Assembly: GCF_900142925.1 (NCBI RefSeq)
Contig: NZ_FRCN01000016.1
Span: forward strand, 186,001 to 250,000
From: Chitinophaga sp. CF418
GTDB taxonomy: Bacteria; Bacteroidota; Bacteroidia; Chitinophagales; Chitinophagaceae
Length of the DNA stretch: 64,000 bases
Direction: 5' to 3'
Shown here: positions 56,801 through 64,000 of the stretch, piece by piece
Numbering within the stretch: the first letter of the stretch is position 1
Layout of the letters: the number at the start of each line of letters is the position of its first letter
Notes under the pieces: model-generated
The model's input: only the letters and a program-made list of their open reading frames with translations
What the model was told of the DNA's origin: nothing
Database searches by the model: none
Translations under genes and position numbers: made by a program

Positions 56801-58715
56801 TGCCGGAGGAGTTGTCAGTAAAACGAATCTCCGTTCTGTTTTTGCAGTCGATAGGCTGCATGTTAAAGTGCGGAAAAGGATTCACGGCTGTGATGTAATC
56901 TATTTTCGTGACTTTTTCCATGCAACCATGATTTGAAACGGTCAACGATACCGTATAAGTGCCTGGTTGCCTGTAGCTATGTGTGGTATTCTGTGAATGA
57001 TCTGCACCTGAGTTATCTCCGAAATTCCATATCCATTCGTTACCGACATCTGTTGTACCGTTAAAATGTACCGTGTTGTTGCCACAGATCTGAGGTGCTT
57101 CCGGAGACGAAAAGTCGGGTTTTGGTTTCTTATATACACGGATACCGGTGGATGAATAGAGATTTACAGTTCCTTTACAGCCATTCTTCGTTATATAGCT
57201 AAGCGTTACGGGGAATGTGCCATCATTGTTGTACGTATGCTTTGGAATAGCCTCTGTGGATTTGGGACTACCATCACCGAAATCCCATTCATAACTGACA
57301 ATACTATCTTCTGTGCTGATATGGCTGCTGAATGTGGTAGTCAGCCCTGTGCAGCCTTGCGGCACGCTGGCAGTGATAGTGACTTGCGGTTTAACCAGAT
57401 TGACATACTGTTCTGCTATGCCGGAGCAACCTGATGCACTGGTGGCGGTAAGTTTGATCTTGAAAGTTCCCAGGCTGCTGTAGGTAACGGAAGGGTTTTG
57501 TTGAATGGATGATTGCCCATCGCCAAAATCCCAGTTCCAGTTGCTGGCCCCTTGGGATTGATTGGTCAGTTTTACGGTAACGGGCGCATCACAGATCGGT
57601 TTCACATCACTCACGAAGTCTGCCTGTGGAGCGGCTATCACCATAAAGTCTTTGGTCACTGTTTCCTGGCATTTGCCATAGTCGGCCGTCATAGTCACCT
57701 TTACCGTGCCTGTGCCGGCAGGACGATATACAGTCGTAGCGCCGTTCGCGGTGACGGTGCCTTTATCAACAGTCCAGGTAACTTTATCAGCCAGCGGCGT
57801 AGTGAGCGCTCTGAATGTAGCGAAACTGTTCTCACAGACAGTGGCCGGCAACTGGAAATCTGATTTGAAAGTAGCAACATTGATAGCTTCGGATGTTTTG
57901 GTACCAGTACATCCTTTATCACTGGTAACCGTGAGCTTTATCTTGTAAACTCCTTTCGTGGTATATTGATGTGGACCCGGTGTAGCGACTGAAGCAGTGC
58001 CGCCATCGCCAAAATCCCATTGATAGGAGAGATTACCCGGGCCTGTGGTGGTATTGTTGATAGTCACTGCGCCGGGCACAGTACACAGGGTATTGTCAGA
58101 CACGTTAAAATTGACCTTCAGTGCTGCTGCCACCTCTACAATTTTGCTGATCCGTTTTGATGCCGTACACCCCTTACTATTAGTGATGGTAAGGGTAACC
58201 GTAGGTGTTAATACATCCTTATATATATGCACGGGGTTGCTGGCCGAGCCGATAACGCCATCTCCGAAATCCCAACTGTAGGCAGTGATGGTACCGTCTA
58301 CAGGGTCTGATTTATCCTTGAAAGTAACGGCAAGAGGCATACAGCCGCTGGCAGGGTTGGCGCTAAAATCCGGTAGGGGTTTTGCCCATACAGTAACCGT
58401 TTTCGTTATGGTACTGGTATTTCCTGTAGCATTTTTTACAGTCAGTATTACGTTATAGTTGCCAGGAGACGTATAGGCAGCCCTGGGGCTTTGTTCTGTA
58501 GAGGTAAAACCGTTACCCAGATCCCACCGCCAGGAAACAGGGGTGCCGGTAGACTTATCAATGAATTGGGTGATCAGACTTTCGCAATCGCTGGTCTTGC
58601 TTGGAGTGAAGTCCGCTTTTAATTGTGCATGAGCAACAGTACTCAGCAGGAGCATGCTCCAGAATATAGCCAATGTGAGGACATTGCCTAAAGTGGTTTC
58701 GGTTTTTAGGGGCAT
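53829..58715 (-). CDS. Giant PKD-repeat surface protein with T9SS type B (CHU_C) sorting domain
   Basis: The 1628-residue protein has a signal peptide ending AHAQ. It then has a long array of PKD-type Ig-like domains, each with the W.W.FGDG core followed by a P..Y/TY turn (SYEWDFGDGSPKSTEAIPKH, SWKWSWGDGKEDSYTTK, YHWDFGDNTTSTEKSPTKSY). Two or three more divergent Ig-like domains follow near the end (TLSASGGITYQWSPAESLSN). The last ~90 residues (CNQDAIFLPTAFSPNGDGKN ... WDGTWKNRVAPIGTYVYS) are the gliding-motility-associated C-terminal domain that serves as a T9SS type B signal. A secreted adhesin or polysaccharide-binding filament is the likely role. Confidence 0.93.
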   Translation of the reverse strand: MPLKTETTLGNVLTLAIFWSMLLLSTVAHAQLKADFTPSKTSDCESLITQFIDKSTGTPVSWRWDLGNGFTSTEQSPRAAYTSPGNYNVILTVKNATGNTSTITKTVTVWAKPLPDFSANPASGCMPLAVTFKDKSDPVDGTITAYSWDFGDGVIGSASNPVHIYKDVLTPTVTLTITNSKGCTASKRISKIVEVAAALKVNFNVSDNTLCTVPGAVTINNTTTGPGNLSYQWDFGDGGTASVATPGPHQYTTKGVYKIKLTVTSDKGCTGTKTSEAINVATFKSDFQLPATVCENSFATFRALTTPLADKVTWTVDKGTVTANGATTVYRPAGTGTVKVTMTADYGKCQETVTKDFMVIAAPQADFVSDVKPICDAPVTVKLTNQSQGASNWNWDFGDGQSSIQQNPSVTYSSLGTFKIKLTATSASGCSGIAEQYVNLVKPQVTITASVPQGCTGLTTTFSSHISTEDSIVSYEWDFGDGSPKSTEAIPKHTYNNDGTFPVTLSYITKNGCKGTVNLYSSTGIRVYKKPKPDFSSPEAPQICGNNTVHFNGTTDVGNEWIWNFGDNSGADHSQNTTHSYRQPGTYTVSLTVSNHGCMEKVTKIDYITAVNPFPHFNMQPIDCKNRTEIRFTDNSSGNITSWKWSWGDGKEDSYTTKTSTVRHKYNKTGTYKVKLTVSAGACTSFDTMTIKLYAPSPITITTDKTTLCGSDTLKASVIAINKDIYGLNVWSYLWTSSDGTPAQPNSNDYQRTTFSNLQAGADTIRFVAYNLQGCPDTSNKVVVNVNGPAAKFLIPDVAACRGTELTFTDKTNISKGKPIKTWSWDFGDGSTTKVFTSPPFKYTYNKSGYFYPKLTVTDQAGCTSTASGPKVQVNGPNADFVPSKLLVPPGSNVQFYNYTTGTGGTPIYHWDFGDNTTSTEKSPTKSYPAKGVYTVTLLVRDNNGCTDSIKKQIKVSTVGAGFTVTTSFVNNSQCPPVIARFNNTSSNYTSSYWNFGDGSFATINNPSHTYTYAGKYKVKLTVTGEAGNEDQYEQEIEVKGPYGTIATSSNGGCLTKEIEFKVSAISAVNFAWDFTDGLVRETTDSTIKHTFKNPGIYKPRLILSDQAGCKGTAFLAEPIVIDKLEVEMTASPQFVCDEGWVSFTSKFNSFSIDELKKAAKYKWTYEAGISAENDTSATPRFYLNKIKEYNFTLTTTTAYGCTQAVSKTVTVYPKPEATISGPSQACQDAAVSFSGNVTKTPDVIWSWTFGNGNSANIQQPADQTYNKTGPSNVLLLVTNSNGCTDTADHTINIVPKPVANATAAAKFICLGNSTTLSASGGITYQWSPAESLSNPKTSSPLATPGVTTNYQVAVTDANGCSDTGDVSLRVVQPFTIQATPDTAICPGQSVPLRVSGADHYVWKGQGLDDVHSPYPNATLRTAGNYTYEVTGYDAEGCFTHDTSLIVTVHPSPTIDAGPDRTVTAGKLITLRTTGSPDIVKWNWSPAEYLNCTTCQTPQALPNLSTIYKVEVENIYGCKATDEFSLKLLCNQDAIFLPTAFSPNGDGKNEWFYPKGRGVKEVISMRVYDRWGSLVFERMYFQINTATAGWDGTWKNRVAPIGTYVYSIETVCEEGGTFMFNGTVTVVK

Positions 58716-59049
58716 AGCATATGGTTCGTACCTGAAAGTAACTAAATTCTATAACCCTTATTATAGCACGCAAGTGTTACATTATTAATGAGTTGTGGGT
58801 AGTGTTCTAACGGTAGAGCATGGTGGTAGATTAGTTAGTTGATTGCGTGTATGCAAGAGATAATGTTATTATCATATTCTATTTACTTGCAGGATATCGG
58901 GGGTAAAGATTTTTTATTTTCTTTGAAAAAGGACTGAGATATTGTCTCATGTGTTTGCTGTTAGTGTATCCGTAACGGCCCCAACGATTTTTTTATCCTG
59001 CTGTTATTGTGTGTGTCAGCAATCGCAATTAGCGAGGCTGCGTTTAAAA
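58716..59049. other. Intergenic region with no recognised gene
   Basis: These 334 bp are AT-rich and contain no frame with coding character. They must hold the promoter of the giant PKD gene, transcribed leftward, but no convincing promoter motif could be placed. Confidence 0.5.
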
Positions 59050-59068
59050 CAGGAGAGGAGGCCTCCTG
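59050..59068 (-). terminator. Probable terminator of the VF530-family gene
   Basis: A 6-bp stem (CAGGAG and CTCCTG) with a 7-nt loop is followed on the minus strand by TTTTAAA, 14 bp after the stop of the VF530 gene. Confidence 0.4.
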
Positions 59069-59081
59069 CATCCGACAGTGT

Positions 59082-59318
59082 CTATTTTAACTTTCCTGCC
59101 CGCAGGGCATCTTTATAGAAATCTTCTACCTTCGTTCTTGCCCAGGGAGTTTTACGCAGGAATTTTAGGCTGGATTGTATGGAAGGGTTGCTGATAAAGC
59201 AATTGATCCTGATCTGGTATCCAAGTTCATCCCATCCGTAGGTATCTACGAGTTGCGTGATGATCTTTTCAAGTGTTACGCCGTGTAAAGGATCTTTTGA
59301 TGTATTCCCTGCTTCCAT
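59082..59318 (-). CDS. VF530 (DUF2132) family DNA-binding protein
   Basis: The frame extends to 59366, but the ATG at 59318 (MEAGNTSKDPLHG) is preferred because the family begins shortly before DPLHG. This gives 78 residues. The product shows the VF530 signature almost complete: DPLHGVTLEKIITQLVDTYG, then WDELGYQIRINCF, NPSIQSSLKFLRKTPWARTK and VEDFY. VF530 proteins are small helical proteins proposed to bind DNA; their cellular role is unclear. Confidence 0.88.
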   Translation of the reverse strand: MEAGNTSKDPLHGVTLEKIITQLVDTYGWDELGYQIRINCFISNPSIQSSLKFLRKTPWARTKVEDFYKDALRAGKLK

Positions 59319-59359
59319 ATGTTGCTGTTTGCATGGCAAAGATACAGTACATAACATAA

Positions 59360-59608
59360 GAAACATTGCGTCTTTCAGAGAATGAAAGAGAAACGATCAT
59401 TTCCATTTTTCAAATGATCGACGAAGGACAGAACAGCAGGATGGATGATTTTAGCCAGGATGTTATGATTTCCCATATCGAGTTACTGCTGAATTACGCG
59501 AATCGCTTTTATAAGCGGCAGTTCCTTACCCGCAAAGTAGTGCACAACGATCTGTTACAAAAAGTGGAAGACCTGTTGGATCTGGTCGGAAATTCCAGAT
59601 TCAAATAA
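59360..59608 (+). pseudogene. Fragment of an AraC-family transcriptional regulator (linker region)
   Basis: The frame follows a TAA at 59357 and has only a TTG start at 59366. It reads LSENERETIISIFQMIDEGQ, then MDDFSQDVMISHIELLLNYA, NRFYKRQFLTRKVVHNDLL and KVEDLLDL. This is the conserved linker between the sensor domain and the helix-turn-helix domain of Bacteroidota AraC regulators. Both the N-terminal cupin and the C-terminal DNA-binding helices are missing, so it cannot act as a regulator. It is most likely a gene scrap. Confidence 0.65.
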
Positions 59609-59657
59609 AACATTGCAGATCAAACGGTATCTGCAGATTTTATGTTATATTCACAAT

Positions 59658-59867
59658 ATGTCAAAATTCAAAGATGTTGTTGTGACGCTTTCAAAAAAGC
59701 ATCCCCAAACCGGTGAACCCGCGCAAGCCGGACATTCCTTCGTTATTGGAACACTAGGTAAAAAGACAGGCTGGTACGAAATTGAGACCGAACAATTAAA
59801 TAAACACAAAAACGAAGATCTTCAGCTGGAGCTTTTTAAGCTGTTGCACCCGCAAACTCATCATTAA
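59658..59867 (+). CDS. Small hypothetical protein (69 aa)
   Basis: The frame is open from 59613, but the ATG at 59658 gives the more natural start MSKFKDVVVTLSKKHPQ. The protein is small and charged with a central GKKTGWYEIETEQLNKHKNE and no signal peptide or membrane span. I do not recognise a family. Strong coding character (alternating hydrophobic strand then helix) supports a real gene. It lies 49 bp after the AraC scrap. Confidence 0.6.
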   Translation: MSKFKDVVVTLSKKHPQTGEPAQAGHSFVIGTLGKKTGWYEIETEQLNKHKNEDLQLELFKLLHPQTHH

Positions 59868-60051
59868 TTGATGAAAATAGCTTTACTTATCTTGATTTCA
59901 CAATGATTTCGTTGTGGAACAGGGGGTATTTAATGCCATTATTTACCCCGCTGCTAGCCTCAACGTATCTGCATTATATGGTAAACCGGATTGCTGAAAT
60001 ATTTCCGTATGGTTGACAATTCCGGGTTCTTTATCCATCACATCTGCGGCG

Positions 60052-61173
60052 TTATTTCACTTCTTTCCACCATTCCTCAAATACCTGTTTATCATTGTGC
60101 AGATCCACCAGCTGACCTATCATAGGCGTGGCCAGCGGAATGTCTGCAATTGCCTTCAATCTTTGTAAAGGTTCATCCCACGGGTGATTGCCCAGTGTGA
60201 ATTTGGAGGAGTGTACCGGCAGCAGTCTTTTGGCCTTCAGGTCTTTTGCAGCCTGCAGCACCTCTTCCGGCTGCATATGAATGTATTTCCATGCAAGGTC
60301 ATACTGGCCATTTTCAAGAATGGCAAAATCCATCGGGCCGAATTTCTTCCCTATCTCTGCAAAGTGGGTATCATAACCACTGTCACCTCCTATATAGATC
60401 TTCATGGCCGGCGTTTGCAATACATAAGACTGCCATAATGTGTTATTCCGGGAAAAGGTCCTGCCTGAAAAATGACGGGTAGGGGCTGTATGTACAACAA
60501 ATCCATCTCCCAGATCCACATCCTGCCACCAATCCGTCTCTATGATCTGGTCAGGTGTATAGCCCCACTTTTCAAGGTGTTCTCCAACTCCCAGCCCGCA
60601 GAGCACTTTACCAACCTTACCCTTTAGTGCCAGCATGGTCTTATAATCCAGGTGATCGTAATGGTCGTGCGATATGAACAGGTAATCTATTACCGGGAAA
60701 TCGTCGGTCGTGTAAATATCAGCACCTTTAAATGCTTTAGTCCCTCCGGGTAAAGGCGAGGCGCTGCCGGAAAACACAGGATCTGTCAGGAAGCGCTTTC
60801 CTCCTGCCTGTATAAAATAAGATGAGTGGCCAAACCAGACCAGCACATCCTGCTCCGGTGCAAGCGCCATCAGATTAGTTTTCACAGAGGGCAATGAATC
60901 TATGGGGCGCAAACGCAAACGTTTTTTGAACATAAAATCATATAAAACGCCGCCCATGCTGTACCCTTCTGACAGTTGCGGTGTATTGTGAATGTTCTGG
61001 AACTGCCCGTCTTTATAATGAGGCGATTGTCTGATTAATTCTAATCTCTTTCCTGATGGTTTTTTTCCGAATAGTGGATGTCTCATATATATTAACACTG
61101 TGATTATCAATAACACCAGTATGGCAAGTGCTATCTTCAGGCATTTGATAGTTGTCCTGATTAATTTCTTCAT
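60052..61173 (-). CDS. MBL-fold metal-dependent hydrolase (UlaG/NAPE-PLD-like), membrane-anchored
   Basis: The 373-residue protein has an N-terminal membrane span (ALAILVLLIITVLIYM). Its metallo-beta-lactamase fold has the zinc motif HDHYDH (169-174, with preceding Ser168), ligand strands VVHTAPTRHFSGR and IYIGGDSGYDTHF, and a final His in LLPVHSSKF. Sequence style (VLVWFGHSSYFIQAGGKRFL) is that of the bacterial relatives of NAPE-hydrolysing phospholipase D. The catalytic residues look intact; the substrate is unknown, possibly a lipid head group. It is a single-gene unit. Confidence 0.92.
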   Translation of the reverse strand: MKKLIRTTIKCLKIALAILVLLIITVLIYMRHPLFGKKPSGKRLELIRQSPHYKDGQFQNIHNTPQLSEGYSMGGVLYDFMFKKRLRLRPIDSLPSVKTNLMALAPEQDVLVWFGHSSYFIQAGGKRFLTDPVFSGSASPLPGGTKAFKGADIYTTDDFPVIDYLFISHDHYDHLDYKTMLALKGKVGKVLCGLGVGEHLEKWGYTPDQIIETDWWQDVDLGDGFVVHTAPTRHFSGRTFSRNNTLWQSYVLQTPAMKIYIGGDSGYDTHFAEIGKKFGPMDFAILENGQYDLAWKYIHMQPEEVLQAAKDLKAKRLLPVHSSKFTLGNHPWDEPLQRLKAIADIPLATPMIGQLVDLHNDKQVFEEWWKEVK

Positions 61174-61635
61174 ACGAGTTTAATGACGAATCAGGTGTAA
61201 GGATATTGTACAGAATAAAAATATTTCTGGCAAAATTCCTCTTTGCATAGTTTTTTATCGCTACAAGCGCGTAGTGTTCATTACTGAGACTTTAAGTCCT
61301 TGCGGAATGGCATGTACGGCATTGTTGGAACTGGTTACTAATATAACTATTCGCGGATTTTGGTTTTGAATATATGCGTATATTATTGAATTTTAAGTAA
61401 ATATTTTGCGGACTGCTTCAAACATTGCTCAGTATAGCACCCGGTAGCAACACTCTAATGATGGTAAATAGTGTCGATAAATCCAATATATTTTATCAGG
61501 AGATCTGGTACATAATCCATCGTGTCATTTGTATACAGATCGTTAGCCAAAAATTGATATATTTTGCACTTGGAAAACCTGTGAGATGATCGTAGGTTTT
61601 CTGTCCTTGCGCGTGTTTGATAGGGACACGGGTAG
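61174..61635. other. Intergenic region with a hairpin at 61573-61601
   Basis: No gene is seen in these ~460 bp. An 8-bp inverted repeat (GAAAACCT and AGGTTTTC, 13-nt loop) lies at 61573-61601. An in-frame TAG at 61633 closes off the open fragment that follows. Confidence 0.45.
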
Positions 61636-61764
61636 CCCGACGCTATTCAGCCGGCAAAGGAAAGCAAGAAGCCGGCGGCAAATACCCAGGCAGAGTTCCG
61701 AAAGGTGTTCAAGGAAGAGACAAAAGCAATTGCTGATTTTATAAAAGGATTCGATAACCGATGA
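61636..61764 (+). pseudogene. 3' remnant of an unidentified gene, coupled to the downstream membrane-protein gene
   Basis: An open frame without a start codon follows the TAG at 61633. It encodes about 42 residues (PAKESKKPAANTQAEFRKVF then KEETKAIADFIKGFDNR) with a strong helical, charged character. Its TGA overlaps the ATG of the 154-aa gene as ATGA, the classic arrangement of a translationally coupled pair. It therefore looks like the tail of a lost upstream partner gene. Too little is left to identify the family. Confidence 0.45.
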
Positions 61765-62225
61765 GAAATGAAAATTTAATAGCCTTTGAGAAAAGAAGTG
61801 GACTATTTTTAAACCCAGTAAATATAGCTGCGACGATATTGGTATTTATAATTGGGATTCTTGGGATGGGAGATAAATTCCAGTTAGGGATGTTGGTTTT
61901 GCCTGTAATACTTGTTGTGATTCTTCCGGGATTGGCAAAGAAAAGTTTAGAATCTGTCGTCCTTGACCCGACTAATGGAGAAGGAGTAATTGTTCTAAAC
62001 AGATGGGGGCGTGTTCACAAACGTATAAAAATTCCTATTGTGGATCTTAATGTATCATACAAGGATGAGTTGAGCATGAAAGGTATAAAACGTAAAGTAT
62101 TAAGACTCTTCCATAAAAAACTGCTGATAGCAGCTGTTTTTAGTGGAGAAGGATGGGATGCCGAATCATTGGAAGGAATGGCTGCCGCTATCAATGAATT
62201 AAAAGGATCAACCTCCAACGCTTAA
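61761..62225 (+). CDS. Small membrane protein (154 aa), family not recognised
   Basis: The protein has two adjacent hydrophobic spans (about residues 18-56, IAATILVFIIGILGMG and GMLVLPVILVVILPGL). A ~95-residue cytoplasmic domain of strand-rich character follows (SVVLDPTNGEGVIVLNRWGR, VHKRIKIPIVDLNVSYKDEL), reminiscent of bacterial PH-like domains, and ends in a helix. I cannot name the family. Its ATG overlaps the stop of the preceding open fragment, and its 3' end overlaps the convergent XRE gene by three bases. It could be a surviving partner (for example an immunity protein) of a deleted gene, which is speculative. Confidence 0.65.
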   Translation: MRNENLIAFEKRSGLFLNPVNIAATILVFIIGILGMGDKFQLGMLVLPVILVVILPGLAKKSLESVVLDPTNGEGVIVLNRWGRVHKRIKIPIVDLNVSYKDELSMKGIKRKVLRLFHKKLLIAAVFSGEGWDAESLEGMAAAINELKGSTSNA

Positions 62226-62395
62226 ATCAGTTTTATAACAGTGGATAAACGAATATCTTTCTGTCCCTTTTCAACCTTGACAATGTGCCTACTGTCCATT
62301 TCAGCAAGATGTCCAGGTGCTTCTAAGATTAATCCTAGCTCTTTCCTTCTCTGTCGTAGGTTTGCCCCAAATTCTTTTAAGTCTATTTTCTCCAT
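62222..62395 (-). CDS. Short XRE-family helix-turn-helix protein (57 aa), probably truncated
   Basis: The 57-residue frame starts at the ATG at 62395 and reads KEFGANLRQRRKELGLILEA, then GHLAEMDSRHIVKVEKGQKD and IRLSTVIKLI. This is the Cro/C1-type HTH with its first four helices; the fifth helix is cut short by the stop. The usual TQEELA of helix 2 reads LILEAPG and the recognition helix is altered (DSRHIVKV), both signs of decay. XRE proteins often control mobile elements, restriction systems or toxin-antitoxin pairs. It converges with the membrane-protein gene, with their stop codons overlapping. Confidence 0.65.
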   Translation of the reverse strand: MEKIDLKEFGANLRQRRKELGLILEAPGHLAEMDSRHIVKVEKGQKDIRLSTVIKLI

Positions 62396-62681
62396 TTAGC
62401 AAAGACAAGATCATCTCCGCCTTGCAGCATGTATGTCAGACTGGGAGCATAGTTTGAAGACACAACAAGAAGAAGTTATACTGCCATAGAACTGCGAGCC
62501 GGATTTTATATCCGGTCTCTTTTTTATCATAAACAAAACCAGTAAACGATTTGATTTATATTATTAATAAGTAATATTTGTAGTAAAAAAATATCCACTT
62601 TTTGATTCATGTTTTCAACAAACTATTTAAATTGCATCTCGCAGTATCATTTTAACTGCGATAATTTTAAATCAATACAAG
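62396..62681. promoter_or_regulatory. AT-rich region with a hairpin at 62639-62661
   Basis: The stretch upstream of the short leucine-rich ORF contains a 7-bp inverted repeat (TCGCAGT and ACTGCGA, 9-nt loop) at 62639-62661. This is 20 bp before the ATG at 62682. It may be an operator or an mRNA hairpin; nothing else is recognised. Confidence 0.35.
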
Positions 62682-62834
62682 ATGAAACAAATACATTTGA
62701 ACAGACACTTGACCTCACTGGTCCCCCTGCCTGATCTCTCAGGTTTAAACGCAATATATCCTACTTCTACCTCCAGCTTCTCTCTACTAGCCCTACTACC
62801 CCTACTACTACTATCTCTACCTGTCCTACTATAA
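62682..62834 (+). CDS. Short leucine-rich hydrophobic peptide (50 aa), possible leader or small membrane peptide
   Basis: The frame begins MKQIHLNRHLTSLVPLPDLS and ends LLALLPLLLLSLPVLL before a TAA. The C-terminal half is written with CTA and CCTACTA repeats and codes for a leucine-rich hydrophobic stretch that could span a membrane. It precedes the 303-aa gene by 153 bp on the same strand. It resembles neither a normal signal peptide nor a known leader. It may be an uncoding low-complexity tract; the credible start and the Lys/Arg-then-hydrophobic layout favour a peptide. Confidence 0.35.
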   Translation: MKQIHLNRHLTSLVPLPDLSGLNAIYPTSTSSFSLLALLPLLLLSLPVLL

Positions 62835-62987
62835 TTTCCCCAGGACTCAGTTACCCCGTCTTTTCATAGCTTTTTACAACATCTTACTATAAAATAATTC
62901 AACGCATGTAAGCATGTGCGCAATAGTCTTTGCGTATACTTATTTGCCTTGAAGCTGTAATTATTTTTAACAACTAAATCTGATAAC

Positions 62988-63899
62988 ATGCAAATGTTAA
63001 ATCACCTTGCATTCCTCATCAACGAGGAAATTCCAAAACAATTAAGAAAATCGCCCGTTCTCAACCCGAGATTTATCAGCCAGGTAATGTTTGGAAGATT
63101 CCCCAAGCTGGAATCTCTGGAGCGGGAGTTCTTATCATCACTTAGAACTGCAACAAAGGAAGAGACTATCCGTATCGCAGTAAAGTCTTGCCAGTACAGC
63201 ATTGTACCATTGCTGGACAAATTAATGCGATGGCTTCCGGAGGATGAAGTATGTCGAATGGACATCCTTGATCCCGATGATGACGGAAAAAGTTTATTTA
63301 AATTTCTTCACAAGCTGCTCTATGATTTGCATTTGTACCTGGAGAAAAATTTCTACCGGTATATGGACGATGATTACAAGATACCGGCTTACAGCAGGTA
63401 TTTGTTTCGGGAGTTTATTATGCAAACATTGGTGACTGTAAAAAGCTCGCCCCGATTCCGCTCTCTCAACGGCCATCTGCAGCGCATCGTAACTGGTCCG
63501 CTGGAACTGTCAGTTTCAACATCAGGTGATAATTATCTCACTTACTGTAATCGCGACTATGTTGAAAAGTTGGCAAATCAATTACTTGGATTTGTGAAGA
63601 AAGGTAATGATAACGTCTGGCGACTTTACAACCGGCTGCAATACATTGATTTCAACAGCATTGATTATGTCAGGTACTTAATGTCCCAATTCAGGGAAGA
63701 GTGCACCGCCATCACAAGTAACAAAGAGAAGTACATATGGCTCATTGAACGGCGAAAGAAGATTGCTCACAAGTTGGTTGAAGATGGAACATCTTTCCAA
63801 CCTAGCCAAAAATCCCTGAAAGCAGCGCTGGGAGAATGGTTGAAATGGGAAATATACTACACGAAAAGAATGTTGGAACTCGAAATGGCCAGTAAATAG
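62988..63899 (+). CDS. Hypothetical protein (303 aa), largely helical
   Basis: The protein (MQMLNHLAFLINEEIPKQLR...) has no signal peptide or membrane span and is predicted by eye to be mostly alpha-helical. Charged helices alternate with motifs such as LLDKLMRWLPEDEVCRMDIL, LYDLHLYLEKNFYRYMDDD and DYVEKLANQLLGFVKKGND. The size and helical, Tyr/Lys-rich make-up resemble RteC-like regulators of Bacteroidota mobile elements, but the characteristic C-terminal segment of RteC is not seen, so I do not assign it. Its neighbours give no further clue. Confidence 0.7.
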   Translation: MQMLNHLAFLINEEIPKQLRKSPVLNPRFISQVMFGRFPKLESLEREFLSSLRTATKEETIRIAVKSCQYSIVPLLDKLMRWLPEDEVCRMDILDPDDDGKSLFKFLHKLLYDLHLYLEKNFYRYMDDDYKIPAYSRYLFREFIMQTLVTVKSSPRFRSLNGHLQRIVTGPLELSVSTSGDNYLTYCNRDYVEKLANQLLGFVKKGNDNVWRLYNRLQYIDFNSIDYVRYLMSQFREECTAITSNKEKYIWLIERRKKIAHKLVEDGTSFQPSQKSLKAALGEWLKWEIYYTKRMLELEMASK

Positions 63900-64000
63900 A
63901 ATTGTTAATCACCGTCTACTAAAAACTCAAATGACCAAAGTATATGAATAACCAGTATCTCAACATCAATTTCATCCGTCATCTTAACGCATTTTACACA

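Noticed and set aside
53829..58715. Regular repeats that might suggest CRISPR or a satellite
   Set aside because: They are degenerate in-frame PKD domains of roughly 80-90 codons, not short identical repeats with spacers.
59366..59608. Complete small regulator gene
   Set aside because: It has only a TTG start and lacks both the sensor and helix-turn-helix parts of AraC proteins, so it is reported as a fragment.
59943..60038. 31-aa minus-strand frame (MDKEPGIVNHTEIFQQSG...) downstream of the MBL gene
   Set aside because: It looks protein-like, but the length, lack of family match and lack of start context are too weak to call it a gene or a remnant.
62760..62833. CTA-rich tract as a CRISPR or a transposon end
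   Set aside because: The units are 3-7 bp, irregular and few; no spacer structure, inverted terminal repeat or target duplication is visible.

Overview
The window looks like a chromosomal segment of a Bacteroidota member, most probably a Chitinophagaceae/Chitinophaga-like bacterium. The evidence is a complete SusC/SusD polysaccharide utilisation locus under an ECF sigma/FecR pair, type IX secretion (T9SS) C-terminal sorting domains of both the PorSS type A and CHU_C type B kind, and SprB and PKD repeats, a TANFOR-type protein and Bacteroidota-style lipoproteins. I found no rRNA, tRNA, CRISPR array or insertion sequence. Species-level placement is inference.

Layout. Positions 1-5450 hold the 5' part of a lipoprotein dehydrogenase/HEAT gene running off the left edge, a secreted esterase, a DUF2652 cyclase-like gene and a decayed C-terminal piece of the radical-SAM maturase HxsC. 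Positions 5533-20030 are one leftward polysaccharide utilisation locus: ECF sigma factor, FecR anti-sigma, SusC, SusD, a DUF1735/F5-8C surface lipoprotein, a GxGYxYP protein, a GH2 beta-galactosidase and a GH29 alpha-L-fucosidase. They fit uptake and trimming of a fucose- and galactose-bearing glycan. Positions 20324-24844 pair a Nudix-type repressor with a divergent ThuA/sugar-dehydrogenase/PKD/cytochrome c fusion, with a candidate operator between them. An ABC exporter, an unknown gene and a cupin follow.

Positions 28911-49008 (leftward) are the most unusual part: a tightly packed cluster of large secreted proteins. In transcription order it encodes a 1556-aa beta-rich protein, a 697-aa fibronectin type III protein, a truncated paralogue, a 1450-aa SprB-repeat T9SS protein, a 763-aa TANFOR-type protein, a 925-aa protein ending in a toxin-like nucleic-acid deaminase domain, a PKD lipoprotein and an outer-membrane beta-barrel protein. 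Two junctions are TAATG stop/start overlaps. I propose it as a surface-displayed effector or adhesin apparatus of undescribed type. It also carries a visible tandem duplication that fused the end of one gene to the beginning of the next.

Positions 49550-58715 hold a double-GH43 enzyme, a beta-helix lipoprotein and a giant PKD/CHU_C protein. Positions 59050-63900 are a patchwork of small intact genes (VF530, a 69-aa protein, an MBL hydrolase, a small membrane protein and a 303-aa unknown) and gene scraps (an AraC linker fragment, the 3' end of an unknown gene, a 57-aa XRE protein and a 50-aa leucine-rich peptide). It looks like a zone of decay.
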